From contig DASYCE010000028.1 of the NCBI GenBank assembly GCA_036500345.1, positions 1 through 64,000 of the forward strand: a stretch of 64,000 nt of DNA, written 5' to 3'. The notes beneath the pieces are model-generated. The model ran no database searches, was not told the DNA's origin, and saw only the letters and a program-made list of their open reading frames with translations. Below are positions 33,172 to 42,057 of the stretch, in pieces; position 1 is the first letter of the stretch; each line of letters starts with the position of its first letter. The stretch is from Gemmatimonadales bacterium. Its GTDB lineage: Bacteria; Gemmatimonadota; Gemmatimonadetes; Gemmatimonadales; GWC2-71-9. The position numbers and the translations under genes are program-made.

Positions 33172-33881
33172 GACGCGCTACCGCCCCACGAACCGTCCAG
33201 GAGCGCCCGCGTTTCCTGCACCGCGACCTCCCAGAGTGCCAGCAGTTCGCTGTCGGGGCGCTCGTACCGGCCCCCGAAATTTCCATCGGGAATCAGGGAA
33301 CGCATCCCTTTCGGGTCGGTCATCCGCACCCTGAGCATGTCGACCATCGGCCGCCCCGCGGTCGGCATCGTCACGCCCGGAAGGCGGGTCCACGGGAAGT
33401 TCTCCATCCACGAGCCATGCGAGGCGACCGGGTCGATCTCCTGCACCTTGGCCCAAGTCCTCGGGGCGTTCCACCAGTTGTGGAAGAGAACCTTGCAGCC
33501 GGGGTGGTCCGCCGCCCATTCCTGGGCGAACTGCTGCGCCGCGCCGTTCCCGCCGTGGCCGTTGCAGAGCATGATCCTGCGGAAGCCGCTGTGGGCCATT
33601 CCGTCAAGAATGTCGCGCACCATCGCGAGATGTGTTTCGACTCGAATCGAGATCGACCCGGGAAACTCCCGGAAATACGGAGTGACGCCGTACGAAAGCA
33701 CCGGAAAGACCGGGATCCCGAGCGGTTCGGCGGCGTCGGCGGCGACTCGCTCCGGGAGGATGCAGTCGACGGTGAGGCGGAGATGGGAATGCTGTTCGGT
33801 GCTGCCGAGGGGAAGGACGGCGCGATCGTCGTGCTTGAGATACGCCTCGACCTGCATCCAGTTCATGTCGCTGATGCGCAC
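33168..33881 (-). CDS. Creatininase family amidohydrolase, first gene of the six-gene operon
   Basis: 237 aa. Metal-dependent cyclic or linear amide hydrolase of the creatininase fold. Motifs: PLGSTEQHSHLRLTVD (metal-binding Glu, His and Asp, about 22-37), CNGHGGNG (His ligand) and a C-terminal acidic region. Start choice: the frame is open to 33986, but GTG 33881 begins VRISDMNWMQVE as in the family, with ATG 33866 as alternative. A TATTCC element lies directly upstream. A second creatininase-family gene is at 61401. It starts an operon with only 4-nt overlaps between its six genes. Confidence 0.85.
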   Translation of the reverse strand: MRISDMNWMQVEAYLKHDDRAVLPLGSTEQHSHLRLTVDCILPERVAADAAEPLGIPVFPVLSYGVTPYFREFPGSISIRVETHLAMVRDILDGMAHSGFRRIMLCNGHGGNGAAQQFAQEWAADHPGCKVLFHNWWNAPRTWAKVQEIDPVASHGSWMENFPWTRLPGVTMPTAGRPMVDMLRVRMTDPKGMRSLIPDGNFGGRYERPDSELLALWEVAVQETRALLDGSWGGSAS

Positions 33882-33992
33882 GGGAATAGTCCGGGTCCGA
33901 TTGGTTGTATTTGGAAGCGAGGGAGAATAGGCGGGATAGGGCGGAGAGGTAAGGGCTCGGCGTGAGCGGTCCGCGCGTTTGGCCATGCCGTT

Positions 33993-35021
33993 TCAATCAG
34001 GTGCGGGAATGGGCGAGTATCCGATCCCATCGGACCACGTCCCGATGACGGCGGTGTTGATGATCTCGTTCGTCGCGAGATCGATCGTGATGACCCGGTT
34101 GCGCCCCTGCAACGTCACGAAGGCGAATCGGGAATCGCGAGAGGTCGTGACGCCTTCCGGCGATGCTGAGCCGGCGACTTCGGCGGTTGGTACCAGGGAG
34201 TCAGGGGCAATCTTCAGCGTGCGGCGCAGCGTTCGCGTCGGCACATCGTACAGGCGCACTTCGTCGCGTACCGGATCGGTGATCACCGCGATCCTGCTGT
34301 CGGGGGTGATCGCGATGCGATACGCCAGGCCGAAGCCCCGCAGGGTATCGACCACGGCACCGCGGTGGGGATCGACGACCATCACCACGCTGTCGACATT
34401 GCTTCCTGCCCACACGCTCCTGCCGTCCGCCGCCACCGTGACTCCTTCCGGCTGGCGCGCGACCTTCACGACCTGTGCCGAATCACCGCTCGCGGGGTCG
34501 ATGATCGCCACCGTGCCGCTGCCGATATTGCCGGTGTAGAGGCGATCACCGGCCGCGGTCGATGCGACGATGTGCGGCGCGCGACCCGAGGTCGGGAGCG
34601 TCCTGAGCACCGCTCCGCTGCGAAAGTCGACCAGCAGAACCGCTCCGCGGGTTTCGCAGGTGACCGCGACAACGGTATCGCCAGGCAGGAAGGTCATTCC
34701 GTGCGGTCGCTGGTACCCTTCGAGCGTGATGGTGCGGTCGACCGTGCGCGCGGCAATGTTGATGACGGTGAGCGTATTGCCGGGCTGTCCTCGCGCGCCG
34801 TAGTTGCTCACCAGCGCCCAGCGGCCGTCGCGGGATATTGCGACCTCGTGCGGCCCGTTGCCGGTGGGCAACGTGGCCCGCACCGAGCCACTTGTCGCGT
34901 CGAGAATCATCGCGGTGTTGTCGTTCATGTTGGCGACGACCAGCGTCCCCGACGGGCGGGACTGCGCCATGGCGAGCCGCGGAATGGTGCAGAGAGCGGC
35001 GATGGCAATGGCGCGTCGCAT
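33993..35021 (-). CDS. Exported YncE/YVTN-type beta-propeller protein
   Basis: 342 aa. Signal peptide ending LAMAQS (about 20), then six to seven repeats of about 45 residues of the YVTN type, each with a small V..D..SG..V segment (TAMILDATSGSV, LLVDFRSGAVL, AIIDPASGD, VVDPHRGAVV). Such propellers are exported binding or scaffold proteins. It ends the amidoligase operon: its ATG 35021 overlaps the stop of the C26 hydrolase (a GTG at 35024 is equally possible). Ligand unknown. Confidence 0.82.
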   Translation of the reverse strand: MRRAIAIAALCTIPRLAMAQSRPSGTLVVANMNDNTAMILDATSGSVRATLPTGNGPHEVAISRDGRWALVSNYGARGQPGNTLTVINIAARTVDRTITLEGYQRPHGMTFLPGDTVVAVTCETRGAVLLVDFRSGAVLRTLPTSGRAPHIVASTAAGDRLYTGNIGSGTVAIIDPASGDSAQVVKVARQPEGVTVAADGRSVWAGSNVDSVVMVVDPHRGAVVDTLRGFGLAYRIAITPDSRIAVITDPVRDEVRLYDVPTRTLRRTLKIAPDSLVPTAEVAGSASPEGVTTSRDSRFAFVTLQGRNRVITIDLATNEIINTAVIGTWSDGIGYSPIPAPD

Positions 35022-35776
35022 CACGCGGCTTGCGCCTCCGCGACGAACTCCTCGAACAACCTCCCCGCCGCGTCATCTCCACTGGCAAACATTTCGGGAT
35101 GCCACTGCACGCCAACGGCAAACGCATCTCCGGTGAGCTCGAGCCCTTCGATCACGCCGTCCGGCGCCACCGCGGTGGCGACCATACCATCCCCGAGTTC
35201 ACGAATGCCCTGATGATGCATCGAGTTGACCATCACGCGCAGGCGACCCTGCAGCGCATGGGCGAGGCGCGTATCGGGCTTCACGTCGACCGGATGCGCC
35301 AGATGGTTTCGCGCAAATCCCTGACTCGGGAAGAAATCGTGCTTCGCCGATTCCGGCCGATCGTGCGCGAGATCCGGCCAGAGCGTCCCGCCCGCCGCGA
35401 CGTTCAACAGCTGGATGCCGCGGCAGAGCCCGAGCACCGGCTTCCCGTCGTCGAGCGCCCATTTCGCCAGCATCAACTCCGTCGCGTCGCGATCAGCGTC
35501 GAGCCGATCGAGCCGCCCGCCACGCGCCGCGCCGTAGACTTCGGGGTCGATGTCCACGCCGCCCGGAAAGACGATTCCCAGCAGCCCGTCGTACACCGCA
35601 CGCAACGCCGCTTCATCTCCCGCAATCAGCGGCACCAGCACCGGCGCGCCGCCGGCATGGGTGAGCGCGCGGACATAGTGCTGGTTCATCACCCACGACG
35701 GCGGGAGGTCGGCGGGGACGCCATCAATCACCTGAAGTGTCTGGGTGGTGACCCCGATCACCGGCCTCGATCGCAT
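35021..35776 (-). CDS. Class I glutamine amidotransferase-like (peptidase C26) gamma-glutamyl hydrolase
   Basis: 251 aa, PuuD/C26 type. Nucleophile Cys 118 in LGLCRG and the His-Glu pair 226/228 in VQWHPE complete the triad; the oxyanion loop FPGGVDIDP is at 70-78. Family members hydrolyse gamma-glutamyl amides, or serve as glutaminase. In this operon, after three ligases, it may trim a gamma-glutamyl protecting group or an unwanted adduct. ATG 35776 shares one base with the stop of the ligase (TGATG). The long frame to 35953 lies within the ligase gene and is rejected. Confidence 0.88.
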   Translation of the reverse strand: MRSRPVIGVTTQTLQVIDGVPADLPPSWVMNQHYVRALTHAGGAPVLVPLIAGDEAALRAVYDGLLGIVFPGGVDIDPEVYGAARGGRLDRLDADRDATELMLAKWALDDGKPVLGLCRGIQLLNVAAGGTLWPDLAHDRPESAKHDFFPSQGFARNHLAHPVDVKPDTRLAHALQGRLRVMVNSMHHQGIRELGDGMVATAVAPDGVIEGLELTGDAFAVGVQWHPEMFASGDDAAGRLFEEFVAEAQAA

Positions 35777-36882
35777 CACAGCACTCCCTCGGCGGTCTCG
35801 CGCACCAACTGATCGACGACTGCCTTGAGGTCGCCGGTGGCGCGGAAGGTCGCCAGCTGCCGATCGGCGCTCGTCCCCCCCTCCAGCATCCGGAAGGCGT
35901 ACTCCACTTCCCTGCGCGAGCCGAGCTCGTCGACGATGTCGCCGATGAACCACTCGATCAATTCGCGAATCAGGTCACGCGCCGGCAGCTCCTTGGCGTG
36001 ACCGAAATCGATCATCCGTCCATCGAGCCCGAACCGCAACGCGCGCCACTTGTTCTCCTCGATCAGATTCGGCGAGTACTGGCGCCACGTCATGTTGTCG
36101 CGGCGCAGTTTCCACAGCTTCGCGATGATCGCCTGGAAGATCGCGCCGATCGCCACCGCTTCGTCCACGCGAGTGCAGACGTCGCACACCCGGAACTCGA
36201 GCGTCGGGAACTTGTGATGCGGCCGCACGTCCCACCAGAGCTTGCTTGCGTCGGGAATCGAGCCGGTCGCGACCATGACGTCGACGAACTCCTGGTAGTC
36301 CGACCACGACGCCATCGTCCGCGGGATTCCGGTGCGGGGGAAGGAGCGGAAGACAATGCTCCGGTACGACTTGAGCCCGGTGTTGCGGCCCATCCAGAAC
36401 GGTGACGACGTCGACAATGCCAGCACGTGCGGCAGGAAATACCGGCAGACATTCATCGCGTCGATGCGGAAGTCCGGGTCCTCGATCCCGATGTGGACGT
36501 GCGTGCCGAAGATGAGCAGCGACTGCGCCAGTTCCTGCAGATCCTCCTTCACGCCGATGTAGCGCTCGAGCGGGGTGATCTCCTGCTCGATCCACGACGA
36601 GAACGGATGCGTACCCGCGGCCGCGATGACGAGCCCGTTTTTCGCGGCGAGATCCATCACCAGCCGCCGCAGGCGAATCAGCTCGGTACGCACTTCGCCC
36701 GCGGTGTGGCAGATCTTGGTGCCGATCTCCACCATCGATTGATGCAGTTCGGGCTTCACTTCACCGAGCAGCACCGAATCTTCCTGCAGGATCTCCGTGA
36801 TATACGAGCGCAACTCGCGCGTCGCCGGGTCGATGATCTGGTATTCCTCTTCGATTCCGATCGTCAGTGACGGTGCCTTCAT
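35776..36882 (-). CDS. GCS2/YbdK family carboxylate-amine ligase
   Basis: 368 aa. ATP-dependent ligase of the glutamate-cysteine ligase 2 family, joining a carboxylate (often gamma-Glu) to an amine. N-terminal [11 protein letters not shown] (9-19, Mg-binding glutamates), HVHIGIED loop, [27 protein letters not shown] (nucleotide and metal site) and C-terminal Arg-rich helix. Length fits YbdK-type members. Overlaps the next upstream ATP-grasp gene by ATGA (36879-36882). YbdK itself has weak glutamate-cysteine ligase activity; the physiological substrate of most homologues is unknown. Confidence 0.88.
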   Translation of the reverse strand: MKAPSLTIGIEEEYQIIDPATRELRSYITEILQEDSVLLGEVKPELHQSMVEIGTKICHTAGEVRTELIRLRRLVMDLAAKNGLVIAAAGTHPFSSWIEQEITPLERYIGVKEDLQELAQSLLIFGTHVHIGIEDPDFRIDAMNVCRYFLPHVLALSTSSPFWMGRNTGLKSYRSIVFRSFPRTGIPRTMASWSDYQEFVDVMVATGSIPDASKLWWDVRPHHKFPTLEFRVCDVCTRVDEAVAIGAIFQAIIAKLWKLRRDNMTWRQYSPNLIEENKWRALRFGLDGRMIDFGHAKELPARDLIRELIEWFIGDIVDELGSRREVEYAFRMLEGGTSADRQLATFRATGDLKAVVDQLVRETAEGVL

Positions 36883-38231
36883 CGCGGCTCCACGACAAAA
36901 GTGGGAATGGTCGAACCGCCGCCCGCGGTGACATTGACCAGCGTCGACGTGGAGATCCGCGACAGCATCCCGTCGGCCCAGGCGCCGTGCCAGCAGAACG
37001 GCGCGGTGTCGACGATCCTGTCGTCGCGGGTCACCAGCCCGTCGATCACCGCCGCAAACGGCTCCGACGGCAGGGTGATCCGGCGTTGCACCACGTATGG
37101 TTCGGCAAGTGCGCGCGTCACGGCGATCTCCCATTCCGACGGGTCGACTTCCCAGCCGAGGACGATTCCCGATCCGCCATAGTCGTCGTTCGGCTTGAGC
37201 ACGAGGTGATCGCGGTGCGCGCCGATCCATTCGACGAGATCGATCTCCGCGCCGCCGATCGTCGTGGAGCGTTCCTCGACCACCCGGGTCCATGGCACGT
37301 GCCGCGCGATCGCCTCCCGCTGCGGCCCACTGAACAATCGCGCATTGCGCTCGTCGGTCAGCACCGCGAGCGACGCCTTCTTGTGCAGCGGTTTGCACGA
37401 GAACGGGTTCACCATGCAGACGGCGCCATCGACGACGGCGCGCACCAGCGGATGGCCGAGTCCGCATTCCTCGATCAATTCGTGAATCAGGACGCGCTTG
37501 TATACCAGGTCGACCACCATCCCGCCCGCCTCGCGCAGCTCCCCGCCTTCATAGGTCAGCGCGTCCGGGGTGGTGATTGCGCAGTCGCATCCCATCGACT
37601 GGAAATACGATTGGCAGATCCGGAACTCCGGGACCGTCGGAACGTCGTGCCAGTCGACGATGGCGATCGACGGCAACGTCCGCACGCCACGGAAGGCGTG
37701 CCAGGTCTCGAGCAGCGTGTTGAAGAGATGATGCCGCGCAAAGAGCGGCTTCACCACCCAGTCCGTGCTGAACCGCCGCATCGCCGGCATGGCGAGAAAG
37801 AGCTCGGTCAGCACGTCGCAGTACCCGGTTCCCGCCGGTGTTTCGGCGTTGTACTCGGTGATCTGTACCACGCCATCCGCCGGGTCGACGAACGCATCGA
37901 GTCGCGACAGCGGGGCGATCGTCCGGAGCGCGGGTGACGATTCGAGAAGGGTCACTTCCCAGTCGTTCAACCGGAATTGCCCCCGAAAATCGGCGTCGGT
38001 CAGCGCTGCGTCGCCGATCACCCTGAACGCCGCGAGCAGGTCGGCCGACACCCCGCGAAGCGCCGCGTATTCGTTCTCGCGCATCAGGCGTGGACGAACC
38101 ACCGTGCAGAGCGGCCGATCGCCGAAGGCGAGGCCCCGTTCGAGTTGGCGCGCGGCGAGCCACTCCGCCGACTCGATCGCGAGCTCATCAGTCAGGGCGT
38201 CGTGCCATGCGCTGATCGGATCGTTATTCAC
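36879..38231 (-). CDS. Circularly permuted ATP-grasp protein
   Basis: About 450 aa. Resembles the circularly permuted ATP-grasp group (with glutathionylspermidine synthetase-like relatives) that forms amide bonds. Seen: [14 protein letters not shown] (about 130-143), [16 protein letters not shown], an active-site-like [14 protein letters not shown], then [18 protein letters not shown] (ATP-binding glycine loop near 360-377) and [10 protein letters not shown]. Start uncertain: TTG 38246 or GTG 38231, the latter with GGGGA 8 nt upstream and chosen here. It follows a separate ATP-grasp gene and precedes the GCS2 ligase in the operon. Substrate unknown. Confidence 0.8.
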   Translation of the reverse strand: MNNDPISAWHDALTDELAIESAEWLAARQLERGLAFGDRPLCTVVRPRLMRENEYAALRGVSADLLAAFRVIGDAALTDADFRGQFRLNDWEVTLLESSPALRTIAPLSRLDAFVDPADGVVQITEYNAETPAGTGYCDVLTELFLAMPAMRRFSTDWVVKPLFARHHLFNTLLETWHAFRGVRTLPSIAIVDWHDVPTVPEFRICQSYFQSMGCDCAITTPDALTYEGGELREAGGMVVDLVYKRVLIHELIEECGLGHPLVRAVVDGAVCMVNPFSCKPLHKKASLAVLTDERNARLFSGPQREAIARHVPWTRVVEERSTTIGGAEIDLVEWIGAHRDHLVLKPNDDYGGSGIVLGWEVDPSEWEIAVTRALAEPYVVQRRITLPSEPFAAVIDGLVTRDDRIVDTAPFCWHGAWADGMLSRISTSTLVNVTAGGGSTIPTFVVEPR

Positions 38232-38270
38232 CGCGGCGATCCCCAAGGCGATCAGCGCGAGTCGCCGGCA

Positions 38271-39227
38271 TCACGGAATCGCCAGCTCGCGGCCCGCGAA
38301 GAATGCCGAGGCCTTCGGCTTCGGGATTCGTCGTGGTTCGAGCGCCCGCTCGATCGCGACGTCGGCCATGGCGCGCACCGCCCAGTCGAAATACGCGGGT
38401 GTCAACGAATTGATGTCGAAGTCGGGGGCCGGATTCATGAAGTCGATCGCGTACGGCACCCCGTCCTTGATCGCCCACTCGATCGAGTTCATGTCATAGT
38501 CGAGCGCGCGCACCAGCGTGCGCGACTGCGCGATGATGCGCGCCCGCATTTCCAGCGAGAGGAAGGTGTCGTCAGCGTGGTACTTGCGTTCCTTGGGGTC
38601 GTACTTGATCGGCAGGATGTCGGTGCGCCCGATGCAGATGCAGCGCACGAACTCGTCCCACTCGATGAACTCCTGCACGATCATCGACAGGAGGCCGGAC
38701 TCGTCGTAATGATGAATCAGTTCTTCCAGCGTGCGGCAGACGTAGACGTCGCGCCATCCGCCGCCGTGCGCGTCCTTGAGGATGCAGGGCAGGCCGACGT
38801 GGCGGATCACACCTTCCCAGTCGAGCGGATACTGCAGGTTGCGCAGCGACTCGTCGTGCTTGATCCCGGGGACGTACGCCTTGTTCGGCAGCGCGACGGT
38901 CTTCGGCGACCGGATCCCGCACGCTTCGGCGAGGGTCGCGCCAAAAAACTTGTCGTCGGCGGTCCACATGTATGGATTGTTTATGACGGTGACACCCTGC
39001 AGCACCGCGTGCTTGAGCCAGATCCGGTAGAACGGCACCTCGTGAGAAATCCGGTCGATTACCACGTCGTAGGGAATCTTCTCGTCGAGGGTTGGCGCGC
39101 CGAGGGAGACGTACTCGGCGACCACGCCGACGTCGCGCTTGCGGACTTCGTCGATGAACGCCGGCGGCCAGGACCATTCGCGGCCGACGAGGAGGCCGAT
39201 GGTGCGCGTGGGGGAAGTGTGGGGCAT
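38271..39227 (-). CDS. ATP-grasp family ligase (D-Ala-D-Ala/RimK-like)
   Basis: 318 aa. ATP-dependent carboxylate-amine ligase. An N-terminal domain begins TIGLLVGREWSWPPAF; the ATP-grasp core shows NNPYMWTADDKFFGATLAEA (about 85-104), GLPCILKDAHGGGWRDVY (phosphate loop, about 146-163), MIVQEFIEWDEFVR and the Mg site AIDFMNPAPDFD near the C-terminus. ATG 39227 with GGAG 5 nt upstream is preferred over ATG 39293, though a TAGATTC element near 39306 is promoter-like. First gene of an operon with a second ATP-grasp, a GCS2 ligase and a C26 hydrolase. Confidence 0.83.
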   Translation of the reverse strand: MPHTSPTRTIGLLVGREWSWPPAFIDEVRKRDVGVVAEYVSLGAPTLDEKIPYDVVIDRISHEVPFYRIWLKHAVLQGVTVINNPYMWTADDKFFGATLAEACGIRSPKTVALPNKAYVPGIKHDESLRNLQYPLDWEGVIRHVGLPCILKDAHGGGWRDVYVCRTLEELIHHYDESGLLSMIVQEFIEWDEFVRCICIGRTDILPIKYDPKERKYHADDTFLSLEMRARIIAQSRTLVRALDYDMNSIEWAIKDGVPYAIDFMNPAPDFDINSLTPAYFDWAVRAMADVAIERALEPRRIPKPKASAFFAGRELAIP

Positions 39228-39352
39228 CGCGGCTCCGGTGCGGGATCGACAGCGACGACGGGGAACTGCCGGACGGGTCGTCGCCGGCGCCATGGTCTCG
39301 CGATGAATCTATCGGGTTCCGGCGAGGTGGAGCGGGGAGCCGCGGGCGTCCT

Positions 39353-39359
39353 TACCTTG
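39353..39359 (+). promoter_or_regulatory. TAnnTTG promoter element 9 nt before a start codon
   Basis: TACCTTG, then nine bases and the ATG of the DUF3108 gene at 39369. No purine-rich ribosome site intervenes. Confidence 0.45.
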
Positions 39360-39368
39360 GAATCAACC

Positions 39369-40127
39369 ATGCTGACCGTCCTGCTCGCGGTCCTCTTCGC
39401 GCGTTTCGCATCGGCCCCGCTCCCGGGCGTGGCGCAGGGAACATCCGTCCCCTGGCGGGTCGGTGAGCAGCTGGTCTATGGCGGGAGTTATCGTGTCGTC
39501 GTGCCAATCAGCATCGGAAAGATTTCCACGCTCTCCGTGGCGGGGATCGACACCATCGGCGGCATGCCGGCCTGGAAATTCTCCCTGATCACCGACATCT
39601 CGGTGCCGCTATACCACAATCACAGCGAACTTCTCTCGTGGACCGGCGTGAATGACTTCGTCTCCCGGCGCTTTGTCGACCGGGTGCACGAGAGCCACTA
39701 CGACCGCGACGACGACTTTGCCATCCGCGCCGACTCAGGCTTCTATACCAATCACGGCGACACGAACCGGCACGCTACGCCGTCGAAACCCCTCGACGAC
39801 CTCGCCTTCATCTACTTCCTCCGTCTTCCGTCAACGCCGCTCCAGCCGGGAAAGACGTACAAGCTGCCGCGGTATTTCCGCGATGACCGCAATCCGGTGC
39901 TGATCAACGTGCTCGATCGCGAGCCGTGCAAGCTCCCGGGGGGAAATCAGACGATGTGCCTGGTGATCTGGCCGGTCGTGGAGGATCCACCGCACGGCAT
40001 GTTCATGAGCGGGAAGAACGCCCGCATCTGGATGACTGATGATTCGTTGCGGCTTCCGGTGCAGATCCAGTCCGGGTCGTACACGCTGTTGCTCCGGCAG
40101 GTGATCCTTCCCCAGCGAGCGCCGTGA
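39369..40127 (+). CDS. DUF3108 domain-containing exported protein
   Basis: 252 aa. Short signal peptide (LTVLLAVLFARFASA) and a DUF3108 domain through the rest: WRVGEQLVYGGSYRVV near the start, TDISVPLYHNHSELLSW, and a C-terminal MFMSGKNARIWMTDDSLRLPVQIQS, the hallmark end of the family. Periplasmic; role unknown, though members often stand near envelope or lipopolysaccharide genes. It is divergent from the amidoligase operon and convergent with the esterase gene. The long open frame back to 37977 is antisense to the ligases. Confidence 0.82.
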   Translation: MLTVLLAVLFARFASAPLPGVAQGTSVPWRVGEQLVYGGSYRVVVPISIGKISTLSVAGIDTIGGMPAWKFSLITDISVPLYHNHSELLSWTGVNDFVSRRFVDRVHESHYDRDDDFAIRADSGFYTNHGDTNRHATPSKPLDDLAFIYFLRLPSTPLQPGKTYKLPRYFRDDRNPVLINVLDREPCKLPGGNQTMCLVIWPVVEDPPHGMFMSGKNARIWMTDDSLRLPVQIQSGSYTLLLRQVILPQRAP

Positions 40128-40130
40128 TCG

Positions 40131-40856
40131 CTAGTCGTGCCCACCGATGTACATCGCCAGCATCCGCTGCCAGAACGGCCAGTCATGCGCCCAGCCATCC
40201 CACACTCGCAGCGCGTTCCCGATTCCCTTGTTCCAGAGCAGCGTTGAGAACGCCTCGTTCGACGGGCAGAGCGAATCGTCGTGCCCCACGGCGAGGATGA
40301 TGTCCATCCGCTGGAACGCCGCCATCCGCGCGGGATCGTGCTCGTTGGCCATGAACTCGGCGGGATTGCAGAAGTAGACCGGGCCGCCCAAGTCGCCGTG
40401 CGTCAGCCGACGGATGTCGGGGAGGCCGCTCAGTGACAACACCCGCGCGACAAGTTCCGGGTGCCGCATTGCAAACGTGATCGCATGGTACCCTCCGAAC
40501 GACGCGCCCGCAGTGATCAGCGTCGGATCGGGATTGCCCGATGCGAGCAGCGGCAGGACTTCATCCTTGAGATATCCATCATATCGCAACTGCCACTCGG
40601 CACGTTCCGCCACCGGAATCGTCTCGTCGTACCAGCTCGCGTCATCGACGCTGGCGACGCAGCAGAGTTGCAATGCACCCGCCGTCAACTGCTCGCCGAG
40701 CACCTCGGGCATCTGCCGATCTTCCCACTCGTGATAGCTGCCGCGGGAGGTCGGAAATGCGAGCACCCGCGCACCGGCATGGCCGAAGAGGAGGAGATCC
40801 ATCTGCCGGCCGCCGAGCGCGGGGCTCGCCCAGGAATGATGTTGGCGCTGCCACAT
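40131..40856 (-). CDS. Alpha/beta-hydrolase esterase
   Basis: 241 aa. Small alpha/beta-hydrolase of the esterase D/feruloyl-esterase-like type. Nucleophile Ser 119 in GASFGG, acid Asp near GHDDSL and His in GWAHDW. The N-terminal sequence GARVLAFPTSRGSYHEWEDR is the usual start of this subfamily, whose members often stand next to ATP-grasp ligase genes; here the ATP-grasp operon is 900 bp away on the same strand, separated by the DUF3108 gene on the other. A TAATAT(TG) element lies 4 nt before the ATG, so the message is probably leaderless. Confidence 0.83.
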   Translation of the reverse strand: MWQRQHHSWASPALGGRQMDLLLFGHAGARVLAFPTSRGSYHEWEDRQMPEVLGEQLTAGALQLCCVASVDDASWYDETIPVAERAEWQLRYDGYLKDEVLPLLASGNPDPTLITAGASFGGYHAITFAMRHPELVARVLSLSGLPDIRRLTHGDLGGPVYFCNPAEFMANEHDPARMAAFQRMDIILAVGHDDSLCPSNEAFSTLLWNKGIGNALRVWDGWAHDWPFWQRMLAMYIGGHD

Positions 40857-40868
40857 GCGCCAATATTA

Positions 40869-41381
40869 CTACGGCGCCTTCTGTTTCCCGGCCTTCGGCA
40901 TCGACGCGGCCATCGCCATCAGCGCGCTGTCGTCGTTCGCGGCGAGCGTGGAAATCGCCTTCCACGTCGAATCCTTCTTCACCGCCGCCGCCATCCAGGC
41001 CCCGTGGGAATTCATCCCGTTCGCTGCTGCCATCGTCCATGTTCCGCCCGCGATCGCCGACGTCAGCGTGAGGAAGCGGATGTAGGTCGTGGCGGTGGTC
41101 ATCGTTCCGCTGTCGGGTGGCATGCCGGCCTTCATCGCCGCAACCGCAGCGTCGTGTCCCTGGGTGACTTTCCCGGTTACATCGACATCCTGATAGTCAT
41201 CAGCGATGACCGGGGAGATCAGCGTTGCATCGTGCTTGCTGAAGGCCTGGGCGTAGTCGGCGGCAATCGCGCGAATCGCGGCACTGTCCGCCGCCGTGCC
41301 CGCCACCGGTCCGCCGGCACTTGGCGCCGTTGCGCACGCCGCCAGCGCACCGAGTACCGCACTCCAGATCAGCTTCTTCAT
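40869..41381 (-). CDS. SnoaL-like/DUF4440-type lipoprotein
   Basis: 170 aa. Lipobox LAAC (Cys 15 counted from ATG 41381). Mature part reads as a NTF2/SnoaL-like domain: AIRAIAADYAQAFSKHDATLISPVIADDYQDVD and DSTWKAISTLAAN, with the usual D-rich second strand. Such domains bind or convert small molecules, or have no enzymatic role. ATG 41381 has GGAG 8 nt upstream; ATG 41387, in the same frame, is possible. Starts 190 bp from a divergent exported-protein gene. Confidence 0.75.
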   Translation of the reverse strand: MKKLIWSAVLGALAACATAPSAGGPVAGTAADSAAIRAIAADYAQAFSKHDATLISPVIADDYQDVDVTGKVTQGHDAAVAAMKAGMPPDSGTMTTATTYIRFLTLTSAIAGGTWTMAAANGMNSHGAWMAAAVKKDSTWKAISTLAANDDSALMAMAASMPKAGKQKAP

Positions 41382-41572
41382 TCGCATCTCTCCTCCGGCT
41401 CGATGAAAGGGATGAGGGCCTCGGTCGATATCATACGGCGCGGAACCGCGATCCGTAAGCATCGTCGCATCGCTGCGACGGATTGCACATTCGGCGCATC
41501 CTCACTCCCCGAACACGCCAACCACCAACCAGCAGCCGCCCGGCGATTCGCCCGGCCTGGAAAGGGGAGACA

Positions 41573-42037
41573 ATGATGATTCGAATTGCCGCCGCGATGA
41601 TGATGGTCGCGGCAGGCGCCACGCGGCTGTCGGCGCAGGACCCGATCGCCGGCAAGTGGAGCATGGATTACCCGACCGCGATCCGCAGCGAGAACGGCGA
41701 AGAGACCGTCGTCTCGAGCCGGAAGGCGACCTTCGATTTCACGATGCGCGGCGACTCGATCGCCGGGACGTGGACCCTCGCCCCCGACAGCACCGGCACT
41801 GCGCCGAAGCCGCTCGCCGTTCACGGCGTGCGCACCGGCACGTCGTACACCATCGAGACCGAACCGGTCGACCGTCACATCGTGATGAACGGCGACGACC
41901 ACACCATCCGCATGGCGACGAAATACACCTTCGAAGTGCACGGTGAGCAGCTGGCCGGCGCGTCGACCCTCTTCGCGGTCGATGGATCGATGGACATGCC
42001 GAGCCGGCTCTTCGTCGCCGCCCGCGAGAAGCCGTAG
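41573..42037 (+). CDS. Small exported protein, unknown function
   Basis: 154 aa. Signal peptide MMIRIAAAMMMVAAG...SAQ, mature domain beginning DPIAGKWSMDYP and continuing with regularly spaced beta strands (TFDFTMRGDSIAGTWTL, KYTFEVHGEQLAGASTL). The pattern 'G.W......G......F....G..I.GT..' is like lipocalin-type or DUF-type beta-sandwich domains that are frequent in this phylum. AAAGGGGAG is 4 nt before the ATG. Stop codon lies in the loop of the hairpin at 42028-42047. Confidence 0.7.
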   Translation: MMIRIAAAMMMVAAGATRLSAQDPIAGKWSMDYPTAIRSENGEETVVSSRKATFDFTMRGDSIAGTWTLAPDSTGTAPKPLAVHGVRTGTSYTIETEPVDRHIVMNGDDHTIRMATKYTFEVHGEQLAGASTLFAVDGSMDMPSRLFVAAREKP

Positions 42038-42047
42038 CGGCGGCTTC
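42028..42047. terminator. Hairpin around the stop codon, between convergent genes
   Basis: GAAGCCG (42028-42034), loop TAGCGG containing the stop codon TAG, CGGCTTC (42041-42047). Perfect 7-bp stem; no T-tract. It would serve both the exported-protein gene and the convergent ADOP permease gene. Confidence 0.45.
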
Positions 42048-42057
42048 AGCGCTCCCG

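Noticed and set aside
37977-39368. Long plus-strand open frame leading into the DUF3108 gene (716 codons in total)
   Set aside because: Antisense to the two ATP-grasp genes, arginine- and histidine-rich, no signal. The real gene starts at 39369 with a signal peptide and a promoter element.
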